A stretch of 64,000 bases of DNA from an uncultured Draconibacterium sp. (GTDB lineage Bacteria > Bacteroidota > Bacteroidia > Bacteroidales > Prolixibacteraceae): contig CANLMQ010000034.1 in assembly GCA_947492175.1 (NCBI GenBank), forward strand, positions 1-64,000, written 5' to 3'. Under the pieces are notes generated by a model. It saw only the letters and a program-made list of their open reading frames with translations. It had not been told where the DNA came from and ran no database searches. Within the stretch, counting starts at the first letter, position 1. The number at the start of each line of letters is the position of its first letter. This document shows, one piece after another, positions 53,801 to 62,820 of the stretch. The position numbers and the translations under genes were made by a program.

Positions 53801-54042
53801 TATCTTCCTTGTGGATTAAAGATGCCAGCTATATAAGATTAAAGAACATTCGGGTTGGATACGATATTAATAATGCCTTACTGAAAACGATAGGCGTTAA
53901 AAACATGAACGTTTTTGCCGTGGGATATAACTTAATTACACTTGATAAATTAGGTGTACTCGATCCTGAAATTCGTACGCAGGGTAAACCAACCTATCCA
54001 TTAATGAAAGTATATAGTTTAGGAGTTAACGTTACTTTCTAA
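50845..54042 (+). CDS. SusC-like TonB-dependent transporter
   Basis: The 1065-residue product has a long basic n-region before the signal peptide (MIMKKSKLIYRQRTTSLSDK, cleavage near EAYAED). There is no STN domain. A carboxypeptidase-regulatory-like domain follows (about 72-150, VSGFVRDENGDGIPGVSVVV), then the MELEEISVVAYGTKKK linker, the plug (about 165-275, LKDASSTAVFGVRGANGVIL) and the barrel to YSLGVNVTF. It is the first gene of the HTCS-controlled operon and should import oligosaccharides across the outer membrane. Absence of STN agrees with HTCS rather than sigma/FecR control. Confidence 0.96.
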   Translation: MIMKKSKLIYRQRTTSLSDKFKTKLKLVLLLAVVCVFQMNEAYAEDAITEGLSTQSVENGIRSEVEGQQQQRTVSGFVRDENGDGIPGVSVVVKGTVRGTITDLDGAYTIGISKDEILLFSFIGMATQEVAVGEKKTVNVVMKNTDMELEEISVVAYGTKKKVTITGAISSIGTEDLVKMPTASISNMLAGSVSGLASVQYSGQPGEDGANLYIRGIATLNSSSPLVLVDGVERGFTQIDPNEIADVTVLKDASSTAVFGVRGANGVILVTTRRGKVGAPKISLSSTFSIQAPTRLGEYVGARDYMLYINETDLNDGRSPSFSQEILDIYEDPNRNKLIYPDSDWQEMLYDNYAPQQQHNVNISGGSERVRYFASVGMFNQKGIFNGNKDLDYNGNFTYHRNNIRANLDIDVTKSTLVSVNIGGRIENRNEPQGFNDNFFNNIREGNPLSAGLVDGVLVVGNPHYMIIPGSGMDYYQRGVQNKTTNVLNLDLKVKQDLDFITKGLDLSLKGSYNSYYTYQKVRTTSRPSYTPWFRKDIPWLDAPASQEEGEEVILIKEGDYGEVKYTDSYGKGRDFYVEMAMNYKRSFGSHNVSGLLMYNASRKYYQSSYPDLPLGYVGMVGRATYDYSSKYLVDFSVGYNGSEKFHRKQRYGLFPSASIGWVVTEEGFLKDNSVISFLKLRASYGLVGADNIGRFLYLPDSYKFGGGYVFGGVAGGNNPGGAYEGSINNKDVTWETSEKQNYGVDMRFMGARLAVSADYFMEKRDDILINRNTFPTFVAYNPPAVNMGRVDNKGTELSIKWHDKINEFKYNIGVIGSFAKNTVVFRDEVPNPENPWTLATGHPLGQPFGYKFLGFYYDGMLNDQGVDAIETQPTLKEGDCVYADTNGDGAIDDNDRIAIGYPNYPLLTAGVTAGFEWKKLSFSMTWNGATKVSRVFEGVLREPLGPTGNRSLMQEQFDNRWTPETAETATLPRASVSSLAQNSQVSSLWIKDASYIRLKNIRVGYDINNALLKTIGVKNMNVFAVGYNLITLDKLGVLDPEIRTQGKPTYPLMKVYSLGVNVTF

Positions 54043-54075
54043 TACCCGGTTTAAAAACTTTTAAAAGATTGAAAA

Positions 54076-56088
54076 ATGAAATCAATATTAAAAAATATAA
54101 TACTTATCGGCGCCATTGCAACGGTAATCTTCTCCACGTCGTGTGTGGATGAGTTTCAGGTAGGCGACGATTTTCTGGTGAAACAACCCAGTACCGATGT
54201 TACCGAAGATACCATATTCAGCGATGCGGTATATGCCCGAAAATTTCTGTGGAATTCATACAAATACCTTCATTACGGTTTGGTTGATCCAACAAACTAT
54301 GGAGCACAACTTGGCTCTGAAAGTTTGAATGCACTGGCCGACGATTGTCAGAGTTTTCTAAACTGGGCAAATGGAACATCTTATTATTACAACGGATTGA
54401 TGAATGCCTCGAAAGAAGGTTACAACTCGAAATGTAATTACCGTGATAACAGACGCTGGGATGGAATACGTGCAGCATGGGTATTTATTGAAAATGCTGA
54501 CCGGGTGCCTAATTTCGATGCTGGCGAAAAAGAGCGTTTAATAGCCGAGGCAAAAATGATTATTGCCTGCAATTACTCAGATATGTTTCGTCATTTTGGT
54601 GGATTACCACTTGTAAAAAAAGCATTCCGTCCTGCTGACGATACCAATATCGGACGGGCAACAGTTGAAGAAACAGTTGACTTTATTACCGGCTTGTGTG
54701 ATGAGGCTGCTCAGGATTTGCCATGGCAACTTGAAGCAGGCGACATGAGTACATGGGCAGGTCGTTTTACAGCTGCTGCTGCAAAAGGATTAAAAGTGCG
54801 GGTATTGTTATTTGCTGCAAGTCCCTTGTTTAATTCTTCAAATACCTGGTCGGGTGTGGAAAACGAATCAGTGTCAGCTTTACATTCTTCATACGGGAAT
54901 TACGATCAGCAGCGTTGGCAGAAGGTTGTCGATGCCTGCGAAGATTTCCTCAGAAGTAACGGTGGATTAACGCCTGATGGAGGAGTTTATTCGCTTCACC
55001 AAAATTCAAACTATCGTTTGGCATACCGCGAAGCCTATTACAACAGAAGCAATTCTGGAATGTTAATCTCATCGCGTCGTGAAGACAAAGCTCCATCTAA
55101 ATGGAATTATAAATATTTCCCTACAATCTGGGTTCGCTGGCATGGTTTGCAACCTACCCTTGAAGGATTAAATGCTTACCCAAAAGCCGATGGTACGCCG
55201 TTCCTGGAAGAGGATATGCCATGGTTGAAATCAAATTCTGAGCAACAGGAAGCGCTTGATAACGGAACTTATGTTGATCCGTTTGCCAACCGTGATCCAA
55301 GAATTTACGAGATAGCTCATATCTCAGGAAAGAGTTATTATAACGGACACAAATTTGCCGGTTACATGGGAGGTCAGGATCGTGGAGATAAAGAAGACGG
55401 ATCGCAGATTAATACCTCGAAAGGTTTTGCTGTATCCGGTTTTACCAACTATAAATTCACGCTTAATTTTGCCGATGAGTTTAATGGGAAAACCGTTCAC
55501 TGGCCCTACATGCGTTTGGCTGAAGTTTACCTGAGTTATGCCGAAGCTCTAACCATGGTTGGCAGGACAGCAGATGCCTACAAATGGGTTGACGCAGTGA
55601 GAGCTCGTGTAGGATTACCTGGTATTCTGGAGTCAAATCCGCAGCGGAAGGCAATTGATGTAACCCATCCCGATTTTAGTGTAGCTACTCCGGCAGATGA
55701 ATTCTTGCTTAAAGAAATTTTGCGCGAACGTAACTGTGAGTTTACTGCAGAGGAAGTACGTTTCTTTGACCTGGTTCGCTGGCGTTGTGCTCCCGATTTC
55801 AAAAAACGTCTTACCGGATTGTTGTTCTGGAGATATAAAAAAGCGGATGGTACCATCGTAAACGATGATGCATCATTTGTTTATAATAGTTTCCCGATGA
55901 ATAAAAGATATATTCAGGACGGTGAACAGGGAAAAGAACATGTTATAAAAATATACCCCGGCGATAAAGACTTTACCGTGTCAGCCGATGCACACGGAAG
56001 TATGTGGAGCCCAAAATGGTATTTATCGGCTTTCCCTACAAACGAGCTAAATAAAGATTATGGATTAACTCAAAACCCAGGGTGGTAA
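54076..56088 (+). CDS. SusD-like surface glycan-binding lipoprotein
   Basis: The 670-residue product has lipobox STSC (Cys23). The family blocks KGLKVRVLLFAASPLFNSSN, HWPYMRLAEVYLSYAEALTM, DAVRARVGLPGI and ILRERNCEFTAEEVRFFDLV are present, ending DYGLTQNPGW. It follows its SusC partner by 33 bases and forms the lid that captures the oligosaccharide. It is longer than most SusDs, with extra loops around 320-430. Confidence 0.95.
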   Translation: MKSILKNIILIGAIATVIFSTSCVDEFQVGDDFLVKQPSTDVTEDTIFSDAVYARKFLWNSYKYLHYGLVDPTNYGAQLGSESLNALADDCQSFLNWANGTSYYYNGLMNASKEGYNSKCNYRDNRRWDGIRAAWVFIENADRVPNFDAGEKERLIAEAKMIIACNYSDMFRHFGGLPLVKKAFRPADDTNIGRATVEETVDFITGLCDEAAQDLPWQLEAGDMSTWAGRFTAAAAKGLKVRVLLFAASPLFNSSNTWSGVENESVSALHSSYGNYDQQRWQKVVDACEDFLRSNGGLTPDGGVYSLHQNSNYRLAYREAYYNRSNSGMLISSRREDKAPSKWNYKYFPTIWVRWHGLQPTLEGLNAYPKADGTPFLEEDMPWLKSNSEQQEALDNGTYVDPFANRDPRIYEIAHISGKSYYNGHKFAGYMGGQDRGDKEDGSQINTSKGFAVSGFTNYKFTLNFADEFNGKTVHWPYMRLAEVYLSYAEALTMVGRTADAYKWVDAVRARVGLPGILESNPQRKAIDVTHPDFSVATPADEFLLKEILRERNCEFTAEEVRFFDLVRWRCAPDFKKRLTGLLFWRYKKADGTIVNDDASFVYNSFPMNKRYIQDGEQGKEHVIKIYPGDKDFTVSADAHGSMWSPKWYLSAFPTNELNKDYGLTQNPGW

Positions 56089-56194
56089 TCCTGTCAAACA
56101 TTTTTAGATGAAATTGCCGGAACGAATGAATCCATCAAAAAAATGGAACACAAGCAAAAGGCAGTTTATTGGATTAAAAATAAATGATAAACAA

Positions 56195-59100
56195 ATGAAG
56201 AAGATATATTTCAAATTATACTTGGGACTTTCTTTGCTGATTGGATTGCAGGCAAATGCCAATCCAACCGATTTAACCGGAAGGTTAACCGATGCGAAAG
56301 GAAATCCAATTTCCGGGGCTAAAATTGCTTTGGCAAGTAAGCCTGCAGCATACAGCATCACAAACAAAGAAGGAGCCTATACACTAATCGCTGAAGTAGG
56401 AGATACCGCATTGGTTTCAACTGCTGCACAGTTTTCTAAAAAAGTAGTATTAGGTCAGGAACAAACAATTGTATTGGGTAAAGATGCATCTCCTGTACTC
56501 AACGGGACAGGAATTGTAAAAAACAATGCAGAATCGACAGCGGCAGTTTCAACAGTTTTTGCCGACAGATTGGAAAAATCGTCAGCAAAATTGAATGTGT
56601 CAAATGCTTTATTCGGCGAATTGCTTGGATTAAGTGTACTGGAAAACAGTGGTGTTAACGAAGATAAAAGAGCCAAATTCAACATGCGCGGACTTGGTAC
56701 TCCAATGGTATTGGTCGATGGATTCGAGCGCGATTTTAACGACCTTACGGTTGAGGAAATTGAGTCGGTTACTTTATTAAAGGATGCAGCATCGCTCGCA
56801 ATTTATGGAATGCGCGGAAGTAACGGAGTTATTCTTGTAACTACTAAAAGAGGTAAATACAATACAACTGAAATTGATGTAAGCTACGACAGAAGTATAA
56901 ATTTTGCAGAGCCTTTTGTACCCATGGTTAATGCTTATGATTACGCTATGGGGTTAAACGAGGCACTTGCAAACGATGGACTTTCTCCACAGTACAATAG
57001 TTACCAGTTAAATGCTTTCCAAACAGGAAACCAACCTTTGATATATCCCAATGTAAACTGGGCTGATGAGACTTTAAATAAAATCGCGCATTCGAACTCG
57101 CTTAATATGCAGGTGCGTGGTGGTAGCGAGGTAATTCGTTATTTTACTTCTATCGGGTACGATACCGATAAAGGTTTTGTTGGAGTTGACGCACCCGATG
57201 CTTCTATCCCAAATCAGTTCCAGTATTCGAACCTGAATGTTCGTTCAAACCTCGATATTTCAATCACAAGAAATACACTTCTCAGCATTAATTTATTGGG
57301 TAAACTGAAAGAGAAAAGTAGCCCTATGTTGAGTGCTTTATCTCTTATGAACACTATTTATAATACCCCTTCAGCTGCGTTTCCGGTAAAAACAGAAAAC
57401 GACGAATGGGGAGCAAGCACCAACTGGACAAAAAATCCGGTAGCCGACCTGGCCAATGCTGGATTTTATAAATACCATACCCGTACTCTACTGGCTGACT
57501 TTACAGTAAATCAAAATCTTGATGCCATTGCGAAGGGATTAAAAGCAAAAGTTAGTCTTGCTTACGATAGCGATGCCGTAATGTATGAACGTAAAAACAG
57601 GGATTACAGAACTGAAACCATCAGCACCAGTTTTGATGAAAGCGGAAATCCGATTGACATTGAATACAACCAGATTGGAGAAAATGAAGGAAGTTATTCT
57701 TTTAGCCACTGGTTAAGTACACAGTATCACAGAACAACTTTACAGGGCGTAATCGATTACAACCGGACATTTGGATTGTCGACAGTTAACGGTGGTTATA
57801 TTTACGAGCTTACGAGCCTTGTAAACAAAGGTATTCAGGAAACATACAACCGCATAAATAATTCATTCTTTGTGTCGTATGCATACGATGCAAAATATTT
57901 GGTAGATGCCTCTTTCACCCTGGCTTCATCAAATGTATTAAATCCAAGACGCAAGTGGGGGTATTTCCCGGCAGTATCGGCTGCATGGGTCATCTCAAAC
58001 GAAGACGTAATGAAAGAGAATGAAGTAGTGAATTATCTGAAACTGCGTTCGTCGATGGGTATTTTAGGAAGTGATAATATGGGATTCGATGCTTACAAAC
58101 AGGAATACAAACCGGGCTCAAATGTCCTGTTTGGAAACTTTATTGGCGTTCCTACCCTGCAAATGGGAGCCTTGCCAGTAAGGAACCTTACTTATGCAAA
58201 AACCCGTAGTTTAAATATCGGACTGGAAGGAACTCTATATAAAAATCTCGATTTCGAAGTTGAATTATTCCATAACAAAGTTTACGACATTCTTACCGGA
58301 ATTGGTAATATTAATTCATCGGTATTGGGAGTTAGTCCCGGATATGCGAACGATGGAGAGAGGACTTTTAAAGGCTTCGAATTAGGATTGGGATACCATA
58401 AAAATGTAGGCGATTTTAAATATGCCGTTAATGGTAAATTTACTTTTAACCGAAGCGAAATCGTTAACATGAACGAGCGTTCGTGGAAGAATGATTTTAA
58501 CAAAGCCACAGGCCAGCCGGTTGGGCAGATATTCGGATACGAAGCAGAAGGTTTCTTCAAAGATCAGGCGGATATCGACAACAGCCCGGTACATACTTTC
58601 TCAGAGGTACAGCCAGGCGATATAAAATATAAGGACCAGGATAACAATGGTGTAATCGATCAATACGACAGGATTGCCATAGGTAACAGTTCTAACATGC
58701 CCGAACTTTATTTTTCATTCGATATGAATATGGAATATCGCAACGTAGGAATGAGTTTCTTGTTTCAAGGTGTTGGTAACTACAGTGCTATACGTAATGC
58801 AACTAGTATTTACCGCCCATTGGTAGGAAATAACAACATATCGCAGCATTACTACGATAACCGTTGGACAGCTTCAAATCAAGATGCACTGTACCCGCGA
58901 TTAACTACCGAATCGAATGAGAATAATGAACAAAACTCTACCATTTGGTTGCAGGACCGATCGTACCTGAAATTGCGCAGTGCCGAACTTTATTACAATT
59001 TGCCGAAGCAACTGGTGAATAAAATTAAGCTGGATAATGCCAAAATTTTTGTGCGGGGTTACAATTTGTTTTCAATTGACAAAGTTGATTTAGGCGATCC

Positions 59101-59200
59101 TGAAACTCTTGGTAAAAGGGATATGAATGATGATGAATCAACAGGTATTAGTTATCCCTTATACAGGACTATTAACATGGGGGTAAAAATTAGCTTTTAA
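56195..59200 (+). CDS. Second SusC-like TonB-dependent transporter of the locus
   Basis: The start at 56195 gives a 1001-residue product whose signal peptide begins MKKIYFKLYLGLSLLIG. An upstream in-frame ATG at 56108 would add 29 residues and is also possible, as SusC proteins often have such extensions. The carboxypeptidase-like domain (GRLTDAKGNPISGAKIALAS) is recognisable, but the usual plug linker is replaced by a divergent stretch (PVLNGTGIVKNNAESTAAVS). The plug block LLKDAASLAIYGMRGSNGVI and the C-terminal INMGVKISF are normal. It is a divergent paralog of the first SusC and pairs with the following SusD. Confidence 0.93.
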   Translation: MKKIYFKLYLGLSLLIGLQANANPTDLTGRLTDAKGNPISGAKIALASKPAAYSITNKEGAYTLIAEVGDTALVSTAAQFSKKVVLGQEQTIVLGKDASPVLNGTGIVKNNAESTAAVSTVFADRLEKSSAKLNVSNALFGELLGLSVLENSGVNEDKRAKFNMRGLGTPMVLVDGFERDFNDLTVEEIESVTLLKDAASLAIYGMRGSNGVILVTTKRGKYNTTEIDVSYDRSINFAEPFVPMVNAYDYAMGLNEALANDGLSPQYNSYQLNAFQTGNQPLIYPNVNWADETLNKIAHSNSLNMQVRGGSEVIRYFTSIGYDTDKGFVGVDAPDASIPNQFQYSNLNVRSNLDISITRNTLLSINLLGKLKEKSSPMLSALSLMNTIYNTPSAAFPVKTENDEWGASTNWTKNPVADLANAGFYKYHTRTLLADFTVNQNLDAIAKGLKAKVSLAYDSDAVMYERKNRDYRTETISTSFDESGNPIDIEYNQIGENEGSYSFSHWLSTQYHRTTLQGVIDYNRTFGLSTVNGGYIYELTSLVNKGIQETYNRINNSFFVSYAYDAKYLVDASFTLASSNVLNPRRKWGYFPAVSAAWVISNEDVMKENEVVNYLKLRSSMGILGSDNMGFDAYKQEYKPGSNVLFGNFIGVPTLQMGALPVRNLTYAKTRSLNIGLEGTLYKNLDFEVELFHNKVYDILTGIGNINSSVLGVSPGYANDGERTFKGFELGLGYHKNVGDFKYAVNGKFTFNRSEIVNMNERSWKNDFNKATGQPVGQIFGYEAEGFFKDQADIDNSPVHTFSEVQPGDIKYKDQDNNGVIDQYDRIAIGNSSNMPELYFSFDMNMEYRNVGMSFLFQGVGNYSAIRNATSIYRPLVGNNNISQHYYDNRWTASNQDALYPRLTTESNENNEQNSTIWLQDRSYLKLRSAELYYNLPKQLVNKIKLDNAKIFVRGYNLFSIDKVDLGDPETLGKRDMNDDESTGISYPLYRTINMGVKISF

Positions 59201-59238
59201 GCAAACCAATTAAACGAAGAACATTAAATTTAAAAGTA

Positions 59239-60915
59239 ATGCAAAAAAGAAATTCAATATTACTGTTGTTGGGATTATTTTTAATCTCACTCTCTTCCTG
59301 CGAAGATTTTCTGGAATACAGCGAGTCTTCTACTTTGAATAAAGAGTTGGCTTTTAGCAACATGGAAAGAGCAACAAAAGTGGGGCTTAACAGCTATACT
59401 TTTTTACGGGACAACTTTGGCGGAGCAATGCGTTCATCGGCATGCGACGAATCGCAATATGTTTGGCCAACCAATTCGATACACAGATACTACAACGGCA
59501 GTTGGTCGGCGTTTACTACAGTCGACGATCAATGGGAACATTATTACAAAGGAATTCATGCCTGTAACGATTTTCTGGAAAACGGAGCCGACTTAACCTT
59601 TGACGAATATAGTTTTCAGGAAAATTTTAAAAACGAATACCTGAATTTCCAGAATCTGAAATGGGAAGTTCGTGCCTTGCGTGCCTATTACCATTTCGAA
59701 TTGGTTAAACGTTATGGAGATGTTCCGTTAGTAACAAATACGCTCACTCTTGAAGGAGCCAACAACGTTTCGCAAACACCGGCAAAAGAGGTTATTGAAT
59801 GGATTGCCAACGAATGCCAAACGAGTTACCAGCACCTGCCCGAATCGTACGATTACTCAGGAAATCCATATGACGGACAAGCCGGGCGTGTTACAAAGCT
59901 TTTTGTTAAGGCACTTGAAGCACGTGCTATGTTGTATGGCGCAAGCCCATTGTTTAATGGTGGTTCTTACGATAAGGAACTTTTACGTTCGTCGGCAAGA
60001 GCTTCATTAAGTATCATTGAAGAAATGGAAGGCAAAGGTGTAAGCCTTGCAAATATTGCTTATTCCGATTTGTGGAATTCAGATGGAGACAAGCATGTAA
60101 AATGCCCGTCGGTTATTGCAAAAATCAGAAAAGGCGCTACCAATAATTTCGAACGCGAAAACTTCCCTATTTCAGTTGAAGGAGGAAAAACAGGAAATTG
60201 CCCGACACAAAATTTGGTAGATGCTTACGATATGCAATCCGGATTTACTTACGATCCTGCAAATCCGTATGCAAACCGCGATGAGCGATTGGCCGAAACA
60301 GTAGTTGTAAATCAATCGGTATGGGCCTACCAGGATACTATGGATATTTCGGAAGGCGGTACGGCTGGTTTGCCTAATAAAGGAGCTACTCCTACAGGAT
60401 ATTACCTGAAGAAATTTGCCATGGGCAATACAAACCTGAAACAATCAGGAGAAACAAAGCATAAAATGATCTGGATATTGTTCCGTTTAGGCGAAGTTTA
60501 TCTGAATTATGCCGAAGCTGCAAGTCAAATCAACGGAGTATCGGGAACCGACGGCGACCTTTATATTTCTGCGGTTGATGCGATAAATAAAGTGCGTGCA
60601 CGTAAAGGATTAACTATCGATCCTATTTCTGCTGACTTGTCTTTATCTGAGTTTACTGCGAAATACAGAAAAGAACGTATGGTAGAACTTGCTTTCGAAG
60701 ATCACCGTTTTTGGGATATTCGCCGCTGGGAGATTGGTCCTTCATCAACGAAGATTAAAACCATGAAAATTCAGAACGCAGAGGGTGGTAATTTTACGTA
60801 CCAAATTCAGGAGGACAATTCAACACGTACTTGGGATGATAAGTACTATTTCTATCCAATTAACCAAAAGGAATTGGATGCCAATAAAAACCTTACTCAG
60901 AATAAAGGCTGGTAA
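59239..60915 (+). CDS. Second SusD-like surface glycan-binding lipoprotein
   Basis: The 558-residue product has lipobox LSSC (Cys21) followed by EDFLEY. Family blocks are KALEARAMLYGASPLFNGGS, LFRLGEVYLNYAEAASQING, AINKVRARKGL and RKERMVELAFEDHRFWDIRR, ending NLTQNKGW. It lies 38 bases after the second SusC and is probably its partner, possibly taking up a different size class or part of the same polysaccharide. Confidence 0.95.
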   Translation: MQKRNSILLLLGLFLISLSSCEDFLEYSESSTLNKELAFSNMERATKVGLNSYTFLRDNFGGAMRSSACDESQYVWPTNSIHRYYNGSWSAFTTVDDQWEHYYKGIHACNDFLENGADLTFDEYSFQENFKNEYLNFQNLKWEVRALRAYYHFELVKRYGDVPLVTNTLTLEGANNVSQTPAKEVIEWIANECQTSYQHLPESYDYSGNPYDGQAGRVTKLFVKALEARAMLYGASPLFNGGSYDKELLRSSARASLSIIEEMEGKGVSLANIAYSDLWNSDGDKHVKCPSVIAKIRKGATNNFERENFPISVEGGKTGNCPTQNLVDAYDMQSGFTYDPANPYANRDERLAETVVVNQSVWAYQDTMDISEGGTAGLPNKGATPTGYYLKKFAMGNTNLKQSGETKHKMIWILFRLGEVYLNYAEAASQINGVSGTDGDLYISAVDAINKVRARKGLTIDPISADLSLSEFTAKYRKERMVELAFEDHRFWDIRRWEIGPSSTKIKTMKIQNAEGGNFTYQIQEDNSTRTWDDKYYFYPINQKELDANKNLTQNKGW

Positions 60916-60931
60916 TAATTAATTAGCGATT

Positions 60932-62635
60932 ATGAAAAAAATATTTAATACAATAATGGTATTGGCAGCCAGTGCAATAATCATGTTTTCGGGCTGCAAC
61001 AAGGACGATGTTTTAATAAATAATGTCGATCTTGCTCCTGTTCCTTTAAAAATGGAATTGGCAAAGAATGTAATTATTTCGGGAGATAGCCTGACCTTAC
61101 AATTTAGTGTAGAGGGCGCTGGCGATATGGTTGCCAACAAAGATATTCCAATCACCCTTTCTGTTTCCGATGAAAGTGGTCAGGACGCATCGGAATACTT
61201 TTTAGGTTTTACCGAAACAATTACTTTCCCTTTAGGCGAAAAAGTGCTTACCAAAACGTATCAGCTTACAAAATTGCAGATGCCCAAGTTAAATGTTACT
61301 GTTAATGCCACATCAGAGGGAACAACTATTTCGAATAACTCAGTAGCATTAACTATTTCAAACAATACGCTTAGTAAAATGCTTTCGTTCAAAATTGGCG
61401 ATGTGGAAGTTGCTGTTGAGGAAGGAAGTACAACCGTAAATCTTTTAATGCCAACAGGAACAGATTTAACGAACCTGGAGCCCGTAGTCGGAGTTTCTGC
61501 CGATGCATCTTATGAACCGCAAGGTCCGCAGGATTTTACCAATTCGGTAAAATATACTGTTACAGCTCAGGATGGAGTTACTTCGCTTGAGTACACGGTT
61601 ATTGTAGAAGTAGCCAAAAGTACAGATGCTTCTTTAGAATCGTTTATTCTTGGAGGTTATGTGGGGATAATCGACAATGATAATTCAACTGTTACAGTAA
61701 ATGTACCTGTTGGAACCAATACTGCCGACTTAACTCCTACGGTTATTCCTGCCTTTGGTGCAAGCTTTCAAATTAGTGGAAATACTTGTGTGGTTACTGC
61801 TGAAGACGGAATTAATACCAGTAACTATGCGATTAGTTTTGTTGAAAAAGCATTTGTTCCGAAAATGGTATTGGTTGAAGGCGGAACATTTACAATGGGA
61901 GCCGGTGGCGATGGCGGTACGTTCGAAGCTACTATCTCAAGAGATTTATATGTAAATATTATTGAAATTTCGTGGGGACAATACAGTGAGGTGCTTGGTG
62001 CTGACAGAGGTGCAGTTTGTGGCTGGAGATTCAAACCAATTGGCCCCGATGTAGCAATGCAGAGTGTTACTTTCTTCGATGCTGTCGATTTCTGTAACGA
62101 ACTGAGCATAATGCACGGTCTTGATCCGTATTACGACATAAGCGGACGAGTGACAAAAGCTGATGGAAACCTGTCGGATGCTACAGTAACAATTATTAAT
62201 CCGGAAGGAAACGGATACCGGATACCAACCGAAGCTGAATGGGAATTTATTGCACGTGGTGGAAATAAGTCTGCAGGATATACTTTTCCAGGAAGCGATG
62301 TAATAACAGAAGTAGGCTGGGTTCAGGAAAATGCTATTAAAACCTATAACAACTGGGGAAGCCCGTTCCCTGGAGGTCTTTTAAAAGCAAACGAATTAGG
62401 AGTTTACGACATGTGTGGAAACGTGAGAGAATGGTGTTGGGATTGGTTTGGAGATTATCCGGGATTGCCAACAACAGATCCTACCGGACCAGCAAGTGGA
62501 GAAAACAAAACCACTCGTGGAGGACAATTTTGGAGTAAGACAACTGGAGAAACTGCCGTTTGGATGCGCGGTGCTCCATATGCTGCAGGAACATCCAGAT
62601 ACGATATTGGTATTAGGGTTGTTCGCAACAAATAA
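60932..62635 (+). CDS. Surface lipoprotein with Ig-like modules and a cysteine-less FGE/SUMF1-like domain
   Basis: The 567-residue product has lipobox FSGC (Cys22). Residues 30-145 are a beta-sandwich. Residues 150-310 hold two similar DUF5018-like Ig modules (LSKMLSFKIGDVEVAVEEGS and ASLESFILGGYVGIIDN). Residues 312-567 are a formylglycine-generating-enzyme/sulfatase-modifying-factor domain (MVLVEGGTFTMGAGGDGG; YRIPTEAEWEFIARGG; YDMCGNVREWCWDWFGDYPG; TTRGGQFWSKTTGE). The catalytic cysteines of true FGE, expected after TRGG, are absent, so it probably uses the lectin-like fold for binding. It starts 16 bases after SusD and precedes a terminator: a surface glycan-binding protein by position. 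Confidence 0.85.
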   Translation: MKKIFNTIMVLAASAIIMFSGCNKDDVLINNVDLAPVPLKMELAKNVIISGDSLTLQFSVEGAGDMVANKDIPITLSVSDESGQDASEYFLGFTETITFPLGEKVLTKTYQLTKLQMPKLNVTVNATSEGTTISNNSVALTISNNTLSKMLSFKIGDVEVAVEEGSTTVNLLMPTGTDLTNLEPVVGVSADASYEPQGPQDFTNSVKYTVTAQDGVTSLEYTVIVEVAKSTDASLESFILGGYVGIIDNDNSTVTVNVPVGTNTADLTPTVIPAFGASFQISGNTCVVTAEDGINTSNYAISFVEKAFVPKMVLVEGGTFTMGAGGDGGTFEATISRDLYVNIIEISWGQYSEVLGADRGAVCGWRFKPIGPDVAMQSVTFFDAVDFCNELSIMHGLDPYYDISGRVTKADGNLSDATVTIINPEGNGYRIPTEAEWEFIARGGNKSAGYTFPGSDVITEVGWVQENAIKTYNNWGSPFPGGLLKANELGVYDMCGNVREWCWDWFGDYPGLPTTDPTGPASGENKTTRGGQFWSKTTGETAVWMRGAPYAAGTSRYDIGIRVVRNK

Positions 62636-62662
62636 TAGATAGAGAGAAGGTAGATAATTGAG

Positions 62663-62700
62663 GAGTTGGTGATCTTTGTTGACATCAACTCTTCTTTTTT
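62663..62700 (+). terminator. Terminator after the FGE-like lipoprotein gene
   Basis: GAGTTGGTG (62663-62671) pairs with CATCAACTC (62683-62691) with one G/T wobble and is followed by TTCTTTTTT. The lyase gene downstream may therefore be separately transcribed or reached by read-through. Confidence 0.7.
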
Positions 62701-62769
62701 ATAGAATATGGAAAAGGTAAATCTGGCAGATTTCGCATTTATAGAATCAGGTATTCAAGCTGTATAGAT

Positions 62770-62777
62770 AATGTTGC
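62770..62777. promoter_or_regulatory. Further AATGTTGC copy upstream of the lyase gene
   Basis: AATGTTGC is the inverse of GCAACATT found in the susC upstream sites, about 44 bases before the lyase ATG. An 8-base match alone is weak evidence. Confidence 0.25.
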
Positions 62778-62820
62778 TTCGTTCCATATTTTCAGTAAAA
62801 ATTAGCGGTTTAGTAAAAAA

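Noticed and set aside
60932..62635. Active formylglycine-generating enzyme (sulfatase activator)
   Set aside because: The catalytic cysteine pair is absent and no sulfatase is encoded in the window.
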